A stretch of DNA of 64,000 nucleotides from Incurvaria masculella (Eukaryota > Arthropoda > Insecta > Lepidoptera > Incurvariidae). Under the pieces are notes generated by a model. It did not search any database. It saw only the letters and a list, made by a program, of their open reading frames with translations, and was not told where the DNA came from. The translations under genes and the position numbers were made by a program. This document shows, piece by piece, positions 47,541 through 59,100 of the stretch. Where the stretch lies: contig OX335642.1 of NCBI GenBank assembly GCA_946894095.1, forward strand, positions 20,285,021 to 20,349,020, read 5' to 3'. The stretch's first letter is position 1; every line of letters starts with the position of its first letter.

Positions 47541-48350
47541 TGATCACAGTGAAAGCAATATTTTTGTTTACAATTTAAAATAACACACGTCGAGTGTTAT
47601 TTAAAATAAACTTCAACTGGGACCGGAAGCAAGAGTGAAGATTTACTGATGATGGGTTATATCGTTCGAGCTTTCGTTAAAATAAGCAAAACAAAATTAT
47701 TTCCTCTTTCGTATTTCATGATCGGACATTACTGGGAAGTGCTTACGATTTACTGGAAAGTTAAGATGGTTATACTAGCCAATGCGAATGGTTTGATAGC
47801 GTTAATTTCCTGATCTCAATGGAATGAGAACATGAAAAAAAAACAAGTAAAATTCCAGCTAACGTTTTACCAAAACAGAAAGATTTTTTTTACATAAATT
47901 GATATTTTATGCATGGAAAAAAAGTTTGAAGTCAGGTCTCAAATATATAATTTTTCAAGTTTGCTGCTTACATTGATATTAAGTTATATTTATTTTAATG
48001 CCATTTCAAAGATCTTAACATTATCTACCCATTCACCTGTTTAACTTTACCCAATTTCTCCAAGGAAACAATAAAAAAGCGGATAAACGCTTTATGCGGG
48101 TTGGTCACATTTAGAAATAATTATTTCGAGCTGCTCTAACTAAGCGACATCGGGCTCTGGCTATCTCGTTTTAATCGCAAAAATTGGTCCAAAATGTTTA
48201 GGTATGAGAGCCAAGTGGCCATAGAGGAAAATCTTCAGAGTCGCGGGGCAAAAGCAGTTAAATGAATGAATTATACGTTTTTTACAATATATAGAAATCT
48301 AGACTTTAACATTCGTTTCATGAAGAAAGGATGAATGGTTTTCATGTTTT
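47541..48350. other. Intergenic, no clear feature
   Basis: AT-rich sequence between the mariner remnant and LINE B; nothing recognised. Confidence 0.5.
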
Positions 48351-50595
48351 TTATGTTTGGATTGGGACGGAATGCGAGAACACTTCTCCTCCTTCCCTTG
48401 GAGGCAATTCTGTTTCAGCGCTATGGATCCGTCGAGCTGTGCGAATACCGTTTCCGAAGTGATCCAGGGAGCTATGGAACTTTTTATTCCCTGCTCCACC
48501 AAATCCCTCGGTGGTAAAAGCCAGCCATGGTTCAACGCGGAATGCGCAGTCGCTTGTTCTAGTAAGGACGCGGCCCACCGTGCATGGTTCCGTGCGCGAA
48601 CACGACGTGACCCGGATACAAAAGCACTGAAACAGGCCCTTAACTTAGCCTCCAGATCCAGTAAGAGAACAATTGCCAGAGCGAAGTTCGAGCATATCGG
48701 CAGAATTGGCGAGAAGCTGATCAGCCACCCTACTGGGAGCCGTCAATTCTGGTCCCTTGCCAAATCTGTCGAAGCAAATTTCTGCCGCTCCTCACTTCCA
48801 CCATTGCAGCAGCCTGACGGATCACTCGCTTATACCGCCAAAGAGAAGGCCGACCTTCTCGCGGGCATCTTTGCGGCGAACTCTCGCCTGGATGATGGCG
48901 GCTCCATTCCGCCTGCTGTTCCTGGGTGCGAATTCTCTATGCCAAGCATTCAATTCCGCCAGAGAGCCGTACGGCGTGAGCTTTCGGCCCTAGACTCCAG
49001 GAAAGCGAGTGGCCCTGATGGTATTCCTGCATTGGTGTTGAAGAAATGTGCTCCAGAACTAGCCCCTGTCCTAACCCGCCTTTACCGCCTATCGTATTCC
49101 ACTGGATGTGTGCCAGCTGCTTGGAAATCGGCTAACGTTCAGCCCGTGCCTAAAAAAGGCGATCGATCAGACCCGGCTAACTACCGACCCATTGCCATTA
49201 CCTCTCTTCTCTGCAAAGTGATGGAGCGCATCATTAACTCTCAGTTGATGAAGTATCTAGAGAGCAATGATCTTCTCAGCGATCATCAATACGGCTTCCG
49301 TCCGAATCGATCTGCTGGGGATCTCCTAGTATACGTCTCACATGAGATGGGTGATGCGCTCGAAAATCATGGCGAAGGTATGGCTATCGGCCTGGATATT
49401 GCGAAAGCATTTGACCGGGTCTGGCACAAGGCACTGATTTCCAAGCTGCCCTCTTATGGCCTTCCACCCGAGCTGTGTGACTGGATCGCCGACTTCCTGC
49501 ATGGCCGCAGCATAAAAGTCTTGATTGACGGTTGCTGTTCCAAAGCCATGTCTGTGAATGCCGGTGTGCCGCAGGGCTCTGTGCTGTCCCTAACTCTTTT
49601 TCTGCTGCAAATTAATGATATGCTCAACTTGGGGGACATTGATTGCTACGCAGACGACAGCACAGTGCTAGCCAGGTACGCCAGTCACCAGACCGCTAGC
49701 CGGGCTGAAGTGGAAGAAAATAGGCGGCGTCTCGTTGTTAGACTCGAAGAGACCCTGGAAAAAGTTTCCGAGTGGGGTCTCCAGAACCTCGTTGAGTTTA
49801 ACGCAAGCAAAACACAGGCGTGCGTATTCAGTGCGAAGCGTACTCCGTTCAGCGTAGCTCCGACCTTTCAGGGAACAACTCTGCATATTGACGACCACAT
49901 AGGCATTCTTGGGGTCGACCTGACGCATGACCTTAATTTCGGACGCCATATCGAGGATAAAGCCAAGCTCGCCTCAAAAAAGCTGGGAGTCCTCAACAGG
50001 GTGCGTCAGTACTTCACGCCTGACCAAAAACTGCTTCTTTACAAGGCGCAGATAAGGTCTTGCGTGGAGTACTGTTCGCATTTGTGGGACGGCTCAGCTA
50101 AACACCTGCTTGGCTCTCTGGACTCGATACAGCGTCGGGCCGTGCGTCTAGTCGACGACCCCGAGGTATCCCTAAATTTGGAGACCCTCCAACTCAGAAG
50201 GGATGTAGGGTCTCTCTCTGTCTTCTATCGTCTTTACCACGGAGAATGCTCGTCGGAGCTGCATAACGCTGTTCCTCCGTCCCCTTTCTACCTTCGGTCA
50301 ACGCGGAACAGGGAGAAAATGCACACATTCACAGTCGACATTCCAAAAATAAGAACCCACCGATCTTCTAGATCCTTCATCTATAGGGTCGGAAAACTAT
50401 GGAATGAACTCCCTTCCGATGTATTTCCCCCAAAGTACAACCTGGGGTCCTTCAAACATGGTGTGAAGAAGCACCTGGCCGGCCGGCATGGTTTTCGCAG
50501 CCCCCCTGTAAATTCGAAATCCCATGGGCGTCGTCGGGCACCTTAGGATGTCCTGGCGTACGCCATATGCCGCGCTTAACATAAAAAAAAAAAAA
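48351..50595 (+). mobile_element. LINE B, 5'-truncated non-LTR retrotransposon
   Basis: RT-coding unit, short 3' noncoding part (CGTACGCCATATGCCGCGCT) and a poly-A tail at 50582-50595. Noticeably GC-richer than its surroundings. Two further 3' copies of the same family lie at 41237 and 55981. The endonuclease part is missing. Confidence 0.88.
48357..50546 (+). CDS. LINE B reverse transcriptase ORF (5'-truncated)
   Basis: About 729 codons, open from the truncation point (no convincing initiator). RT motifs: SRKASGPDGIPALVLKKCAP near residue 215, NYRPIAITSLLCKVMERIIN near 280, LDIAKAFDRVWHKAL near 345, VNAGVPQGSVL near 400, catalytic YADDS near 430, and GILGVDLTHDLNFGRHIEDK near 520. The usual GVPQGSVLSP has Leu after Ser, which may be a defect. 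CR1/Jockey-type LINE; exact clade not settled. Confidence 0.88.
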   Translation: MDWDGMREHFSSFPWRQFCFSAMDPSSCANTVSEVIQGAMELFIPCSTKSLGGKSQPWFNAECAVACSSKDAAHRAWFRARTRRDPDTKALKQALNLASRSSKRTIARAKFEHIGRIGEKLISHPTGSRQFWSLAKSVEANFCRSSLPPLQQPDGSLAYTAKEKADLLAGIFAANSRLDDGGSIPPAVPGCEFSMPSIQFRQRAVRRELSALDSRKASGPDGIPALVLKKCAPELAPVLTRLYRLSYSTGCVPAAWKSANVQPVPKKGDRSDPANYRPIAITSLLCKVMERIINSQLMKYLESNDLLSDHQYGFRPNRSAGDLLVYVSHEMGDALENHGEGMAIGLDIAKAFDRVWHKALISKLPSYGLPPELCDWIADFLHGRSIKVLIDGCCSKAMSVNAGVPQGSVLSLTLFLLQINDMLNLGDIDCYADDSTVLARYASHQTASRAEVEENRRRLVVRLEETLEKVSEWGLQNLVEFNASKTQACVFSAKRTPFSVAPTFQGTTLHIDDHIGILGVDLTHDLNFGRHIEDKAKLASKKLGVLNRVRQYFTPDQKLLLYKAQIRSCVEYCSHLWDGSAKHLLGSLDSIQRRAVRLVDDPEVSLNLETLQLRRDVGSLSVFYRLYHGECSSELHNAVPPSPFYLRSTRNREKMHTFTVDIPKIRTHRSSRSFIYRVGKLWNELPSDVFPPKYNLGSFKHGVKKHLAGRHGFRSPPVNSKSHGRRRAP

Positions 50596-50639
50596 ATATT
50601 TTCACCTCTACAAATTTCAAAATTCTATATTTTCAAGCT

Positions 50640-51118
50640 CAGTGTTTGTCAAGTATATTTTCTACTGAATATTTTTTTTCACAAATACAAAACGTAAGCT
50701 ACGTGATGAGAAAGATGCAACATGTTGATGCCAACTAACTATGTGATGTGAACGATATGTGATGATTTGGATCGAAGACCATTTCGCCAAAATTACAAAA
50801 CTACTTATAAACTAAAAGTAAATCACGAACGCTGCATTCAATCATCAACCATAACCGAATGGGTTTTCAATCTTCATGGAACAAGCTGGGCTTGATCACT
50901 AATATTTATTAGATTGATTTGTCATATCGTTGACTAATCCACGTACAAAGTGTGCAAAAAATTAAACTTTTCAACTTTGTAACTTAAAAACCAAACATAA
51001 TTTTACAATGTGAATTATTAAGCGTCTAGTTCAATTTGATGAAGTTGTTATTTTATCTCCGACAAGACATGTGCGCCTAATTTTCTTTTCACATTGCTAT
51101 GGGGAGATGAGCGGGAAG
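50640..51118 (+). repeat. MITE, GGTGGCC family, diverged copy
   Basis: Shares in order GATGAGAAAGATGCAACATG, ACTAAAAGTAAATCACGAAC, ACCAAACATAATTTTACAAT and GGGGAGATGAGCGGG with 43221-43762 but is far more diverged; its termini are lost. Confidence 0.65.
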
Positions 51119-51119
51119 T

Positions 51120-51816
51120 ACGAGTAACCAGGAGCCCCTTCAGTAACCAAGTCTGAGGGTTGAGCCTCCGCTGAAATCCGAGAAGCGAGTATTTCTGATA
51201 ATGTTGCGCTTTAAATTTGGATTAGATGAGTGTCCGCCGCCATCGCCGCGCCTCTGGATATAAATAAACATGTGTTTTTTCACAGATTCGCACGTGGTGA
51301 GTAAACGGAAGAGCGCGAGATTCGATCGGGAGCTCTGCTGGTGGGGTTTTTAAGTGGTAATTAGAATCCTGTAAATGTATATAAAAATTAATGAGAAAAC
51401 ACCCTTAGCCTGAACACATAAATATTTTAATCAATATCTTGAGTTTTAAAAAAACTTCACCCGGTACTAGTGAAGAGGGCACTTTTAGCATACGAGTACA
51501 GATTGATGCCTCGATAAACGCCAAAAAATCGGTATTTATTTCTTCTGTCTTTATGTCTATATACCTGTTTGTATAGAAACCCTGACGAACATGCATAAAA
51601 ACTAATGTAAAAACTCATATTTTACGTGAACCAAACTGAGAGCGAGAGATCTTTTGAAACGGCTCGTAGCTTATGACGCGTGTTCTCGCGTCTTGATGGA
51701 GACGTCGTCGTGGGCACAATCCCGACCCCGCGAGCTGCTCCATTGTTCGGAACCCATGTATTTCATTGCCTTCCTGACTAGGTTTTTTCTCGATTACCTA
51801 AGTACTCTCGGGTTGA
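51120..51816. other. Intergenic, no clear feature
   Basis: No repeat family or gene of this window recognised; only short random ORFs. Confidence 0.45.
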
Positions 51817-53106
51817 TTAACCCTCCCTTACTCGCGTGACTATTGAGTCACGCGGTTGCTCGCGTGGGGATAGTTATGCACCCCAAGATGTTTATTGATT
51901 TATAGGCAAAATTATTAACTTTATTCACTCAAAATTTCAAACAGATTATTGAAGAGACGGATTCTCAATAAAAATTAACAAAATAACGTGTCATGATGTT
52001 TATTGTTTACGTTTTATAATCAAACAAAGTAAAACGGCAAAAAATTCAATAATTTACATGGATTTCATCTAAATGAGAAAAACCTGCAAACATATATTTT
52101 ATATTAACAAACTAAATTAATTAAGTGTACACCAGATAATTACAAACAAAAAAGTTTTATATTTCACTTCAGTTTTCACATTCCAGGCACATAAGTTTCA
52201 TGTCTTTTCGTCAGATGAATTTCTTACATACGATGCATTGACGTGAGGTTTTATTGTTCATTTTGTGAGCAATTATTGCACTTCTTCTATTTTCCAATGT
52301 GCTGACGGTGTTCGTTCGTTTTCCACAGGTCAGGATATTTTTGGGGGATTACCGGCGTCAGATGTGAGAAAATATGTGAGTTAATTCGATCAATTATTCT
52401 GGACCAATCGGAAGCGTTTATCATACCTTCTGCGCTCTTATACGGCAGAATAATCTATATAGAATAAAATATCGAATTCCCTCGCAGATTTTCTCACATT
52501 TTACGCCGGTTCAGCCCATCTGTAACTGCTGTCGGTGTCTTCCACGTATACGTATACATTTTCTGTATCACTGTTGTGGTCCGATTCCTGGATGCGGTCC
52601 TATTCGGTGTAATGTAATAGATGTAGGTATGTGCTCCAATTCTTTTTCCGTCACCTCTTGTAACATTTGTAAGATTCGATCCTCGGTCCAGGGATCTGCA
52701 AAATAATAACAATAGCTCTTGTCAACCATATTATAAGAAAAAGGCTTTATTACGCTAATAGTTTGTAGAAAAACAATGGTCGATTGCTTATACATAGTAT
52801 AAATAAAGTACAAAAGACAGTACATGTACATTTACTGAGAATTATTTAAAATAAAAAAAATTACCTCGATAGAAAAGTGTAACGCGGTTACTCGCGGGGA
52901 TAGCTACTATCCCCAGCGCAACTTGGACACGTCCTCGCTCAGGGTCAGCGCACGCGCCACGGATTTCCTTCTGTCACCCGACGCACATACGCAGTAAAGT
53001 CAGCTTCTAAAAAAACCAACCACATCTGAGCCGTAATATGAAAGTAATTGCACATTAAAATTTAGTGGGGATAGCTACTATCCCCACATGAGCAACGGTG
53101 GGTTAA
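51817..53106 (-). mobile_element. Internally deleted piggyBac-like element
   Basis: Bounded by TTAA (51817-51820 and 53103-53106). Termini CCCTCCCTTACTCGCG and, inverted, CCCACCGTTGCTCATG are related, and both continue with GTGGGGATAGT. A palindrome GGGGATAGCTACTATCCCC occurs at 52898 and 53068. Minus-strand remnants: an N-terminal-like piece DPWTEDRILQMLQEVTEKEL (about 52570-52700) and a Cys-rich C-terminal finger TSRQCIVCKKFI..RKDMKLMCLEC (about 52185-52270). The catalytic domain between them is gone. Confidence 0.75.
52494..52831 (-). pseudogene. piggyBac-like transposase N-terminal fragment
   Basis: Frames with DPWTEDRILQMLQEVTEKEL then HIPTSITLHRIG resemble the acidic N-terminal region of piggyBac transposases. 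Interrupted and without the DDD catalytic domain. Assignment relies mostly on the TTAA-bounded context. Confidence 0.45.
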
Positions 53107-54100
53107 AGATGATCGAAGCGTCCGCGTTTCTCTCCACTTGAATTTAGCCGTGCTCATAAAGGGAAGATCTATCTAATCAACATCTTTGAACATGAATGAA
53201 ACTCTTTTTGACTAGAGCACATCTATTTTAATTTGCGTAGATTATCCCAGAAGAAGTTTAGAAAATTTAAGATTAGCGGCTCGCTGCAGCGCAGCAGCAA
53301 CCAGGGTCGGCTGGTGTGAAGAAAGTTTGGGTTGGCACGGTCGCAAGTGGGCGCAGTCATCGTGCAGGTGACGGAAGCGGCGACTAGAGATATAATAGAG
53401 TATAGAATAAGTAGCGGGATATGAACGAAATCCAGACGTTTCTGAATCCGGATCCAGGCGGTTTTTTATATTTTAAGATGGTTTGAATAACATTTCAGGT
53501 AAGTTTCATGTCGGCAAATGAATGTGTGAACTCCAACGAGCATCAGCTCAATAGATGGCGCTGTAAAATACTTACTGAAAAATGAATATCTCCTAAATTC
53601 ATTTTACGATGAATGACACAATTACATTTTACATTTGACAATGAGGTTCGGTTAGGTTGGGTTAGGTATTTCCACGTAGGAACTCATATTCGAAAATTAT
53701 ACGAATTTTCAGATTATCCATGGCGTAAAAAATACCACAATTTCACTAAACAAAACACTATCTAAAAACATATGACTGAATTTGAAATTAAAATGACATA
53801 GCTTTCGAATACAATTTATTTGATTTTAGAATTGCGCGTCAATGCAAAAATAATAAATCTTGAAAATGCTGTTTATGAAATCTTCAATTTCATACGTTTA
53901 TAACGGTGTATTTACTTTTTCTTTATATACCTATATGTATTTCGCACCGTGTTGCGTGAAAGGACCAACGAAGAAACACACTTAGGCCACATAATAAAAA
54001 ATAGTGCTTCCTTAGGCATTATAATATGAGAAGGAAAAGAAAGGCAAGTACAGAACAGCTTTATCCTCGGCGCCACATTAGGTCTAGACCACATGATCTG
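53107..54100. other. Intergenic, small SINE fragment at left
   Basis: 53118-53170 shows a plus-strand SINE fragment (TTTAGCCGTGCTCATAAAGG). The rest has no feature I can support. Confidence 0.45.
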
Positions 54101-54104
54101 AATA

Positions 54105-54379
54105 AAAATCGGCCAAGTGCGAGTCCGACTCGCACACGAAAGGTTGCGTACAAGATATTACACAAAAAATCCGTTAATTATTATTATTTTTAATTTTACC
54201 TATTTGTTGTTACAGCGGCAAAATAAATACACAGTCTGTGAAAACTTCAGCTACCTACCTATTACGGTTCATGAGATACAGCCCTGTGACGGACGGAAGG
54301 ACGAACGGACGGATGGACGGACAGATAGCGGAGGCTTAATAATAGGGTTCCGTTGGCACCCTTTTGATACAGAACCCTG
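54105..54379 (+). repeat. Interspersed repeat, CCGGCCAAGTGCGAG family, copy D
   Basis: ATCGGCCAAGTGCGAGTCCG, ACTCGCACACGAAAGG, then GACGGACGGAAGGACGAACG and TAGGGTTCCGTTGGCACCC. The microsatellite is interrupted compared with the other copies. Confidence 0.87.
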
Positions 54380-54517
54380 AAAACGGACGGACGGAATTTC
54401 TGCCTATGTTGGGAACTCCGGAATAAGTGAGTGCATGTGGCCGGACCTTAACACTTCCATGGGCGATTCATATAAATAATTCCGTCCGTCTGGTTTTATT
54501 CTAATCATGTGGTCCAG

Positions 54518-54656
54518 CAGGCCCATTCCTGGAATTCCGTTTTCAGGAATCAGAAATCCTGAGTCTAAAATCAAGTGAGGGTTTGACGTCGAAAAAATCG
54601 CTTTGAAAACCGCTTTACAAGTATTCCTGATTACGGAATTCCAGGAATAGGCCTGC
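54518..54656. repeat. Short foldback repeat (GGAATTCC palindrome)
   Basis: GCAGGCCCATTCCTGGAATT then CCG at the left is mirrored by CGGAATTCCAGGAATAGGCC then TGC at the right; 139 bp in all. Related pieces occur near 46206-46240 and 46675-46735. Confidence 0.82.
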
Positions 54657-55359
54657 AGGCCTTAGGTGCTTTGATTGTCAAGGAAAGCGTATGTGGCTCA
54701 AAGTCCAATGTGTGGCGTCTAGGGTGATGCTTTTATACGTTTATTACTTAGTAGGTATCGTGTAATGCTCTTGCAGCGATCCCCCTGATGTTTTGAAGCC
54801 AATGCAAGTTGCAATTGCTTTAAAACATTGTTGAGCTAAGCGTTCCGTGGCGACGAAATCATTTCTGATGCATGCAATCTAGTATTTCAAATCCCAAAAC
54901 GTCCACGACACAAAAAAAAACTCACTGATATTTTCATATACATAAGTAGGTAAATTACTATTTAACAACAAATTCATAGTATCTGACAGTTGATTGATCT
55001 ATATGGTCGTGGTAAGCTCTCGGTCACTGTTTCAACATCAATTTGAATCAAGTAGGTCAACCAAGGTCCAGGTAAGGTCTCATACTTTAGATCGATCGCA
55101 TCGAAATCGGCCGAATTAGTTTTGGACATTCACCCAAGCAGAGCACGTCTAAATGTGGTTTCACCTTCGCGGGCGTGTTATTGAAACCCAATATCTGGAT
55201 CTCGACAACAGCGGCATATTAGAAAAATCTCCAAGGCTTTTTGCAAACTATTTAAAACCTCAAAACTGTTTGCCCTTTTTTCAAGCAATGCGCTGCCATA
55301 AATCAGTTTTCTTGATTCGAGGTACGGAACCCTAAACATTACAAAATCGTACACCAAAA

Positions 55360-55560
55360 CGGGAATTCGCTTCACCCGCGCTCCGTCCGCGCTGGACACG
55401 GAGCACCGGACTCGATTGACCTGAAACACGCAGATTTATGTTCGTCTAAACGCGTCGCATTGGAATTACTCATCGCACGACATGCGCTCGCGCAGGCCAA
55501 ACGTCGCGTCGCTAGCGCCTGGACGCTGCGCCGGCGCGTGTGAGGCCGCGATGACATTTA
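55360..55560. promoter_or_regulatory. CpG-rich island, possible promoter or exon
   Basis: CpG-dense 200 bp (GCTCCGTCCGCGCTGGACAC, GCGCCGGCGCGTGTGAGGCC). On the minus strand a polypyrimidine-poor GTGTTTCAG|GTC could be an acceptor, but I see no conserved protein. Confidence 0.25.
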
Positions 55561-55844
55561 CGCAGTTTCCAAGTATTTCGTGGCTGCACTTGGGCTATTT
55601 CACGTATCCTCGCCAATCGCAAGTCGTAGCAGCAATCAGCTTCATTCAATCAGATTGCATTTCACCCTCATCGAACGAGATTCACAGTAAGGTACAGGGG
55701 GCCCATTTGGATAAGAGAGGCGCTAAATATCAACTCACTTTTATAAATAGTTCATGTATCCGCACAGTTTTGAACCTCATTTTAGTTTGGTAAAAATCTT
55801 GTTATACCCGTGAATACGTTGGAATGCAAAATAACAGTTCTATG

Positions 55845-55980
55845 TCCCCTACTGGTTCAATGTAGTTGTGCTCGTAAAGGTAATGATGGTAGGTAATGTC
55901 TAAGGTAATGTCCTGACATGGTACCAATTCATTCGGGAATGTAGTGTATGAGGATAATATCATGACCGTTGCATGACTGT
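55845..55980 (+). repeat. SINE copy, left part (split by LINE B fragment)
   Basis: CTGGTTCAATGTAGTTGTGC and CCAATTCATTCGGGAATGTA then GATAATATCATGACCG are SINE body. The tail GATTAGCCATCCAATGTCAG reappears at 56671 on the far side of the LINE fragment. Confidence 0.8.
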
Positions 55981-56653
55981 CATGACTGACGCATGACCTT
56001 AATTTCGGACGCAATATCGAGGATATAGCCAAGCTCGCCTCAAAAAAGCTGGGAGTTCTCAACAGGGTGCGTTAGTACTTCACGCCTGACCAAAAGTTGC
56101 TTCTTTACGAGGCCCAGATAAGGTCTTGCGTGGAGTACTGTTCGTATTTGTGGAAAGGCTCAGCTAAGCACATGCTAGGCTCTCTGGACTCGATACAGCG
56201 TCGGGCCGTGCGTCTTGTCGACCACTCCGAGGTATCCCGAAATTTGGAGACCCTCCAACTCAGAAGGGATGTAGGGTCTCTCTGTTTTCTATCGTCTTTA
56301 CCATGGAGAATGCTCGTCGGAGCTGCATCTCCGTCCTCCATCCTCCGTCCCAACGCGTTGACCGAAGGTAGAAATACCTTCGGTCAACGTGGAACAGGGA
56401 GAAAATGCACAAATTCATAGTCAACGTTCCAAAAATAAGAACCCATCGATACTCCAGATCTATAGGGTCGGTAAACAATGGAACGAACTCCCTTCCGAGG
56501 AATTTCCCGCAAATTACGACCTGGGGTCCTTCAAACGTGGCGTGAAGAAGTACCTGGCCGGCCGACATGGTTTTCGCAGCCCCCCTGAATGTTCGAAAAC
56601 CCATGGGCATCATCTGGCACTGGCGTACGCCATATGCCGCGTTTAACATAAAA
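55981..56653 (+). pseudogene. LINE B 3' fragment inserted in a SINE
   Basis: Matches LINE B from GACGCATGACCTTAATTTCG (49921 in the longer copy) to the 3' end CCATATGCCGCGTTTAACAT plus A tail. Frame broken: a stop replaces the Gln codon in GTGCGTTAGTACTTC, and a duplicated, inverted bit lies around CGCGTTGACCGAAGGTAG. 5'-truncated dead copy. Confidence 0.88.
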
Positions 56654-56719
56654 AATACCGAAGTTGTGTTGATTAGCCATCCAATGTCAGGTTCCATAAA
56701 TAGGCTGTGTTGAGGGTTT

Positions 56720-58900
56720 GATCCGTATCGACTGCATTCTTCATGATTTGATGAGATGTCACTGATGAAACCATTCTGAGAGACGTACACGAACAGTACT
56801 GGGAGGCTCAAGTCAGTGTACAGAGATATTTATAAAATCATCAGATTTTAAACAATCCCAGCTGGCGCGCATAAAACGTGGATTGTTGTCGAGCGGTTGT
56901 AGACAAAGTGTTTGCGATCGTGGTGAAATAAATGTGAGTAGAGGCCGGAGATGCACGGTTCATACATAATTCTTTGCGAACTTTTATACCCGCTTCTGCA
57001 TAACTTTCGCTATTTTTTTTTATAGTGGGCTGAGTAATTTAAAACGTTTTGCTAAACTACGAAATGCTCTATTTTAGTAAATCGCAGCTGCCAACTGTAG
57101 TTGAGAATTCCAAATTATGGGTATACAGCCTGTGGCGAAATTGGTTGACGCAATACCCGCGAATGGTATGTTTTGCTAGTTCGGGTCCAGCCTTGCAGTA
57201 TATTCGTAAAGTAGTTATTTTTACTGTGCTCTTTCTTCAATTAATGTGTCCTTGCTTCACGGTCGATTATACATATATACATAATACGTTCCCAATTTCA
57301 AACCATCTTCTAAGTTGATCTGCTTCGATATAGCGAAGTACGAGATGAATTCGAAAGCGGAGCCTGTAGTCTGACTTTTCGTCTAAATTGGCGTTTGCGT
57401 CAGCCGATCAACTAGCATTATCGAATGTATGAAGAATTGAATAACTTTGCGATTCCGAGTTCGATTTGACAGATAGCATATTAACCGTAAATACGTTGAC
57501 GTTTTGACGACTCGAAACTCGAAGTCACCGTAAATGGTAATCAGAGTTTGTTTCCGACGGGTTGAAGAAGTAAAACTTGAATGGGTTTGACGTTTTTACG
57601 TAATTTCGAAGTTCCGTAAACGCTGATTCAGGTGAGAACACGGACGACTCCTACAGGCAATAAGAACTACTTACTGTCAACCCTCAAATGTCGGATATCC
57701 AAAGAGATTTGATTTTGTTGATTGTTTGCAAACTCTCATGACGATTTGTTCTCATTTCAATTAAAATACCATAGTTATTAAATAATATTACATACCGACG
57801 ATAACTATGTAATTGCTGCTACCTTCTAACTAAGCTAAACATGTTTAGTGAAATTTTGGCTTTCAGAAATTCCGCCAGGCAATAATGCCTCTTGCGTCTT
57901 GCATAATGTATCTTTGTTAATAGAAATTGCAAATCATATCATTTTAGGCACCATTTACAAGGTCTAATAGAATTTAGATGTAATAGAATTCAAAACACAC
58001 GTTAAAATCTCTGCTCTATTTTTAGCGATCGGGCTGGACCACTCGCTTTTTATCGGTCTGCCTGATAACCATCATGTAACGGAAATAATAGCGGGAAAAA
58101 AGCTCTTATGCAGCATATAGATCCTTAAGCACATTAAAAGCATGGAAATAGTATAGATCCTCGCTTTCCTCATAACAATATCCCCACCCGGACCACGCAA
58201 AGTAAGATCATCAATTCTCGAATAAATGGCGCCCAAGCAACTGAACCAATAAATAAAGCCACACACTGCATTCAAAGCTGCATATAAATTAACTCGCTTT
58301 TAAAAACTAGTAATGAACTCACAAATGTGCCTTTGATAATAACCTATATCTTATGTTATATTGTTGAGCCTAAAATATATTTCTTTGAAATACAACCTAG
58401 CTATTAACTATTAAGATGTAAATTGTTTGCCTATTTCTCTTCCATCATTAATATAATTTATAATTTTTAACGGCCAGATATCAGTCTAAAATGATAATGA
58501 GATATCAGTCCTGAGCAGAGCCTGGTATATAAGCTAGTAACAAGAATTTTTCAATCATTTCATTTCATTTATTTAAACTTTTTTGGTAGTCAAACTAAAC
58601 TAAGTTACGTCAAAAACGGATATACTTATCCGCGGATTCGACGAAACGGTAAAGACGATTTAAAATACTGTGGACCGAAGTTTTCCGTCCAAAGTTATGT
58701 AATGCGTACTTAGATCTAAATAGAGAGAATATACATTGCATTCTCATTACACCAGTCAAACAAGAATATTTTACACTCATTTTATATAAACATCATGTAT
58801 ATTTTGCATATACATATATATGAAACCTAAAGAAACATGTTTCTGCAGCCTATATCGCAACAACTTGTATAGTACCAAGCGTTGATTGCGCACGTGCTTC
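56720..58900. other. Intergenic, no clear feature
   Basis: About 2.2 kb of AT-rich sequence. Only random short ORFs; no repeat of this window matched. Confidence 0.45.
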
Positions 58901-58914
58901 CCCATCCAAACATT

Positions 58915-59100
58915 CCGTTCATTCAGGCGCTTCCATGAACGTAATCCGCGCGGAATCCCGAAGCCGCTTGTCGCGGGCAGCGTGGGCGGGCGGGCGGAGG
59001 GTGGTCACATGAGACAGTGCGCCGGTAATTATAGCAAATTAACGAGCGCGTGATACACGTGGGATGTGTGAGATTGAGACGCATTCCGGTGGCGTTGCCC
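58915..59100. promoter_or_regulatory. GC-rich block, possible regulatory region
   Basis: GGCGGGCGGGCGGAGG (GC-box-like) beside GTGATACACGTGGGATGTG (E-box). No gene can be attached. Confidence 0.25.

Noticed and set aside
55372..55557. A coding first exon on the minus strand
   Set aside because: The 61-codon frame is Arg/Ser/Ala-rich, as expected from any CpG-rich stretch; no homology recognised and no splice partner.
57049..57318. An 89-codon plus-strand gene
   Set aside because: No domain, no splice or polyadenylation context, hydrophobic composition typical of AT-rich random frames.
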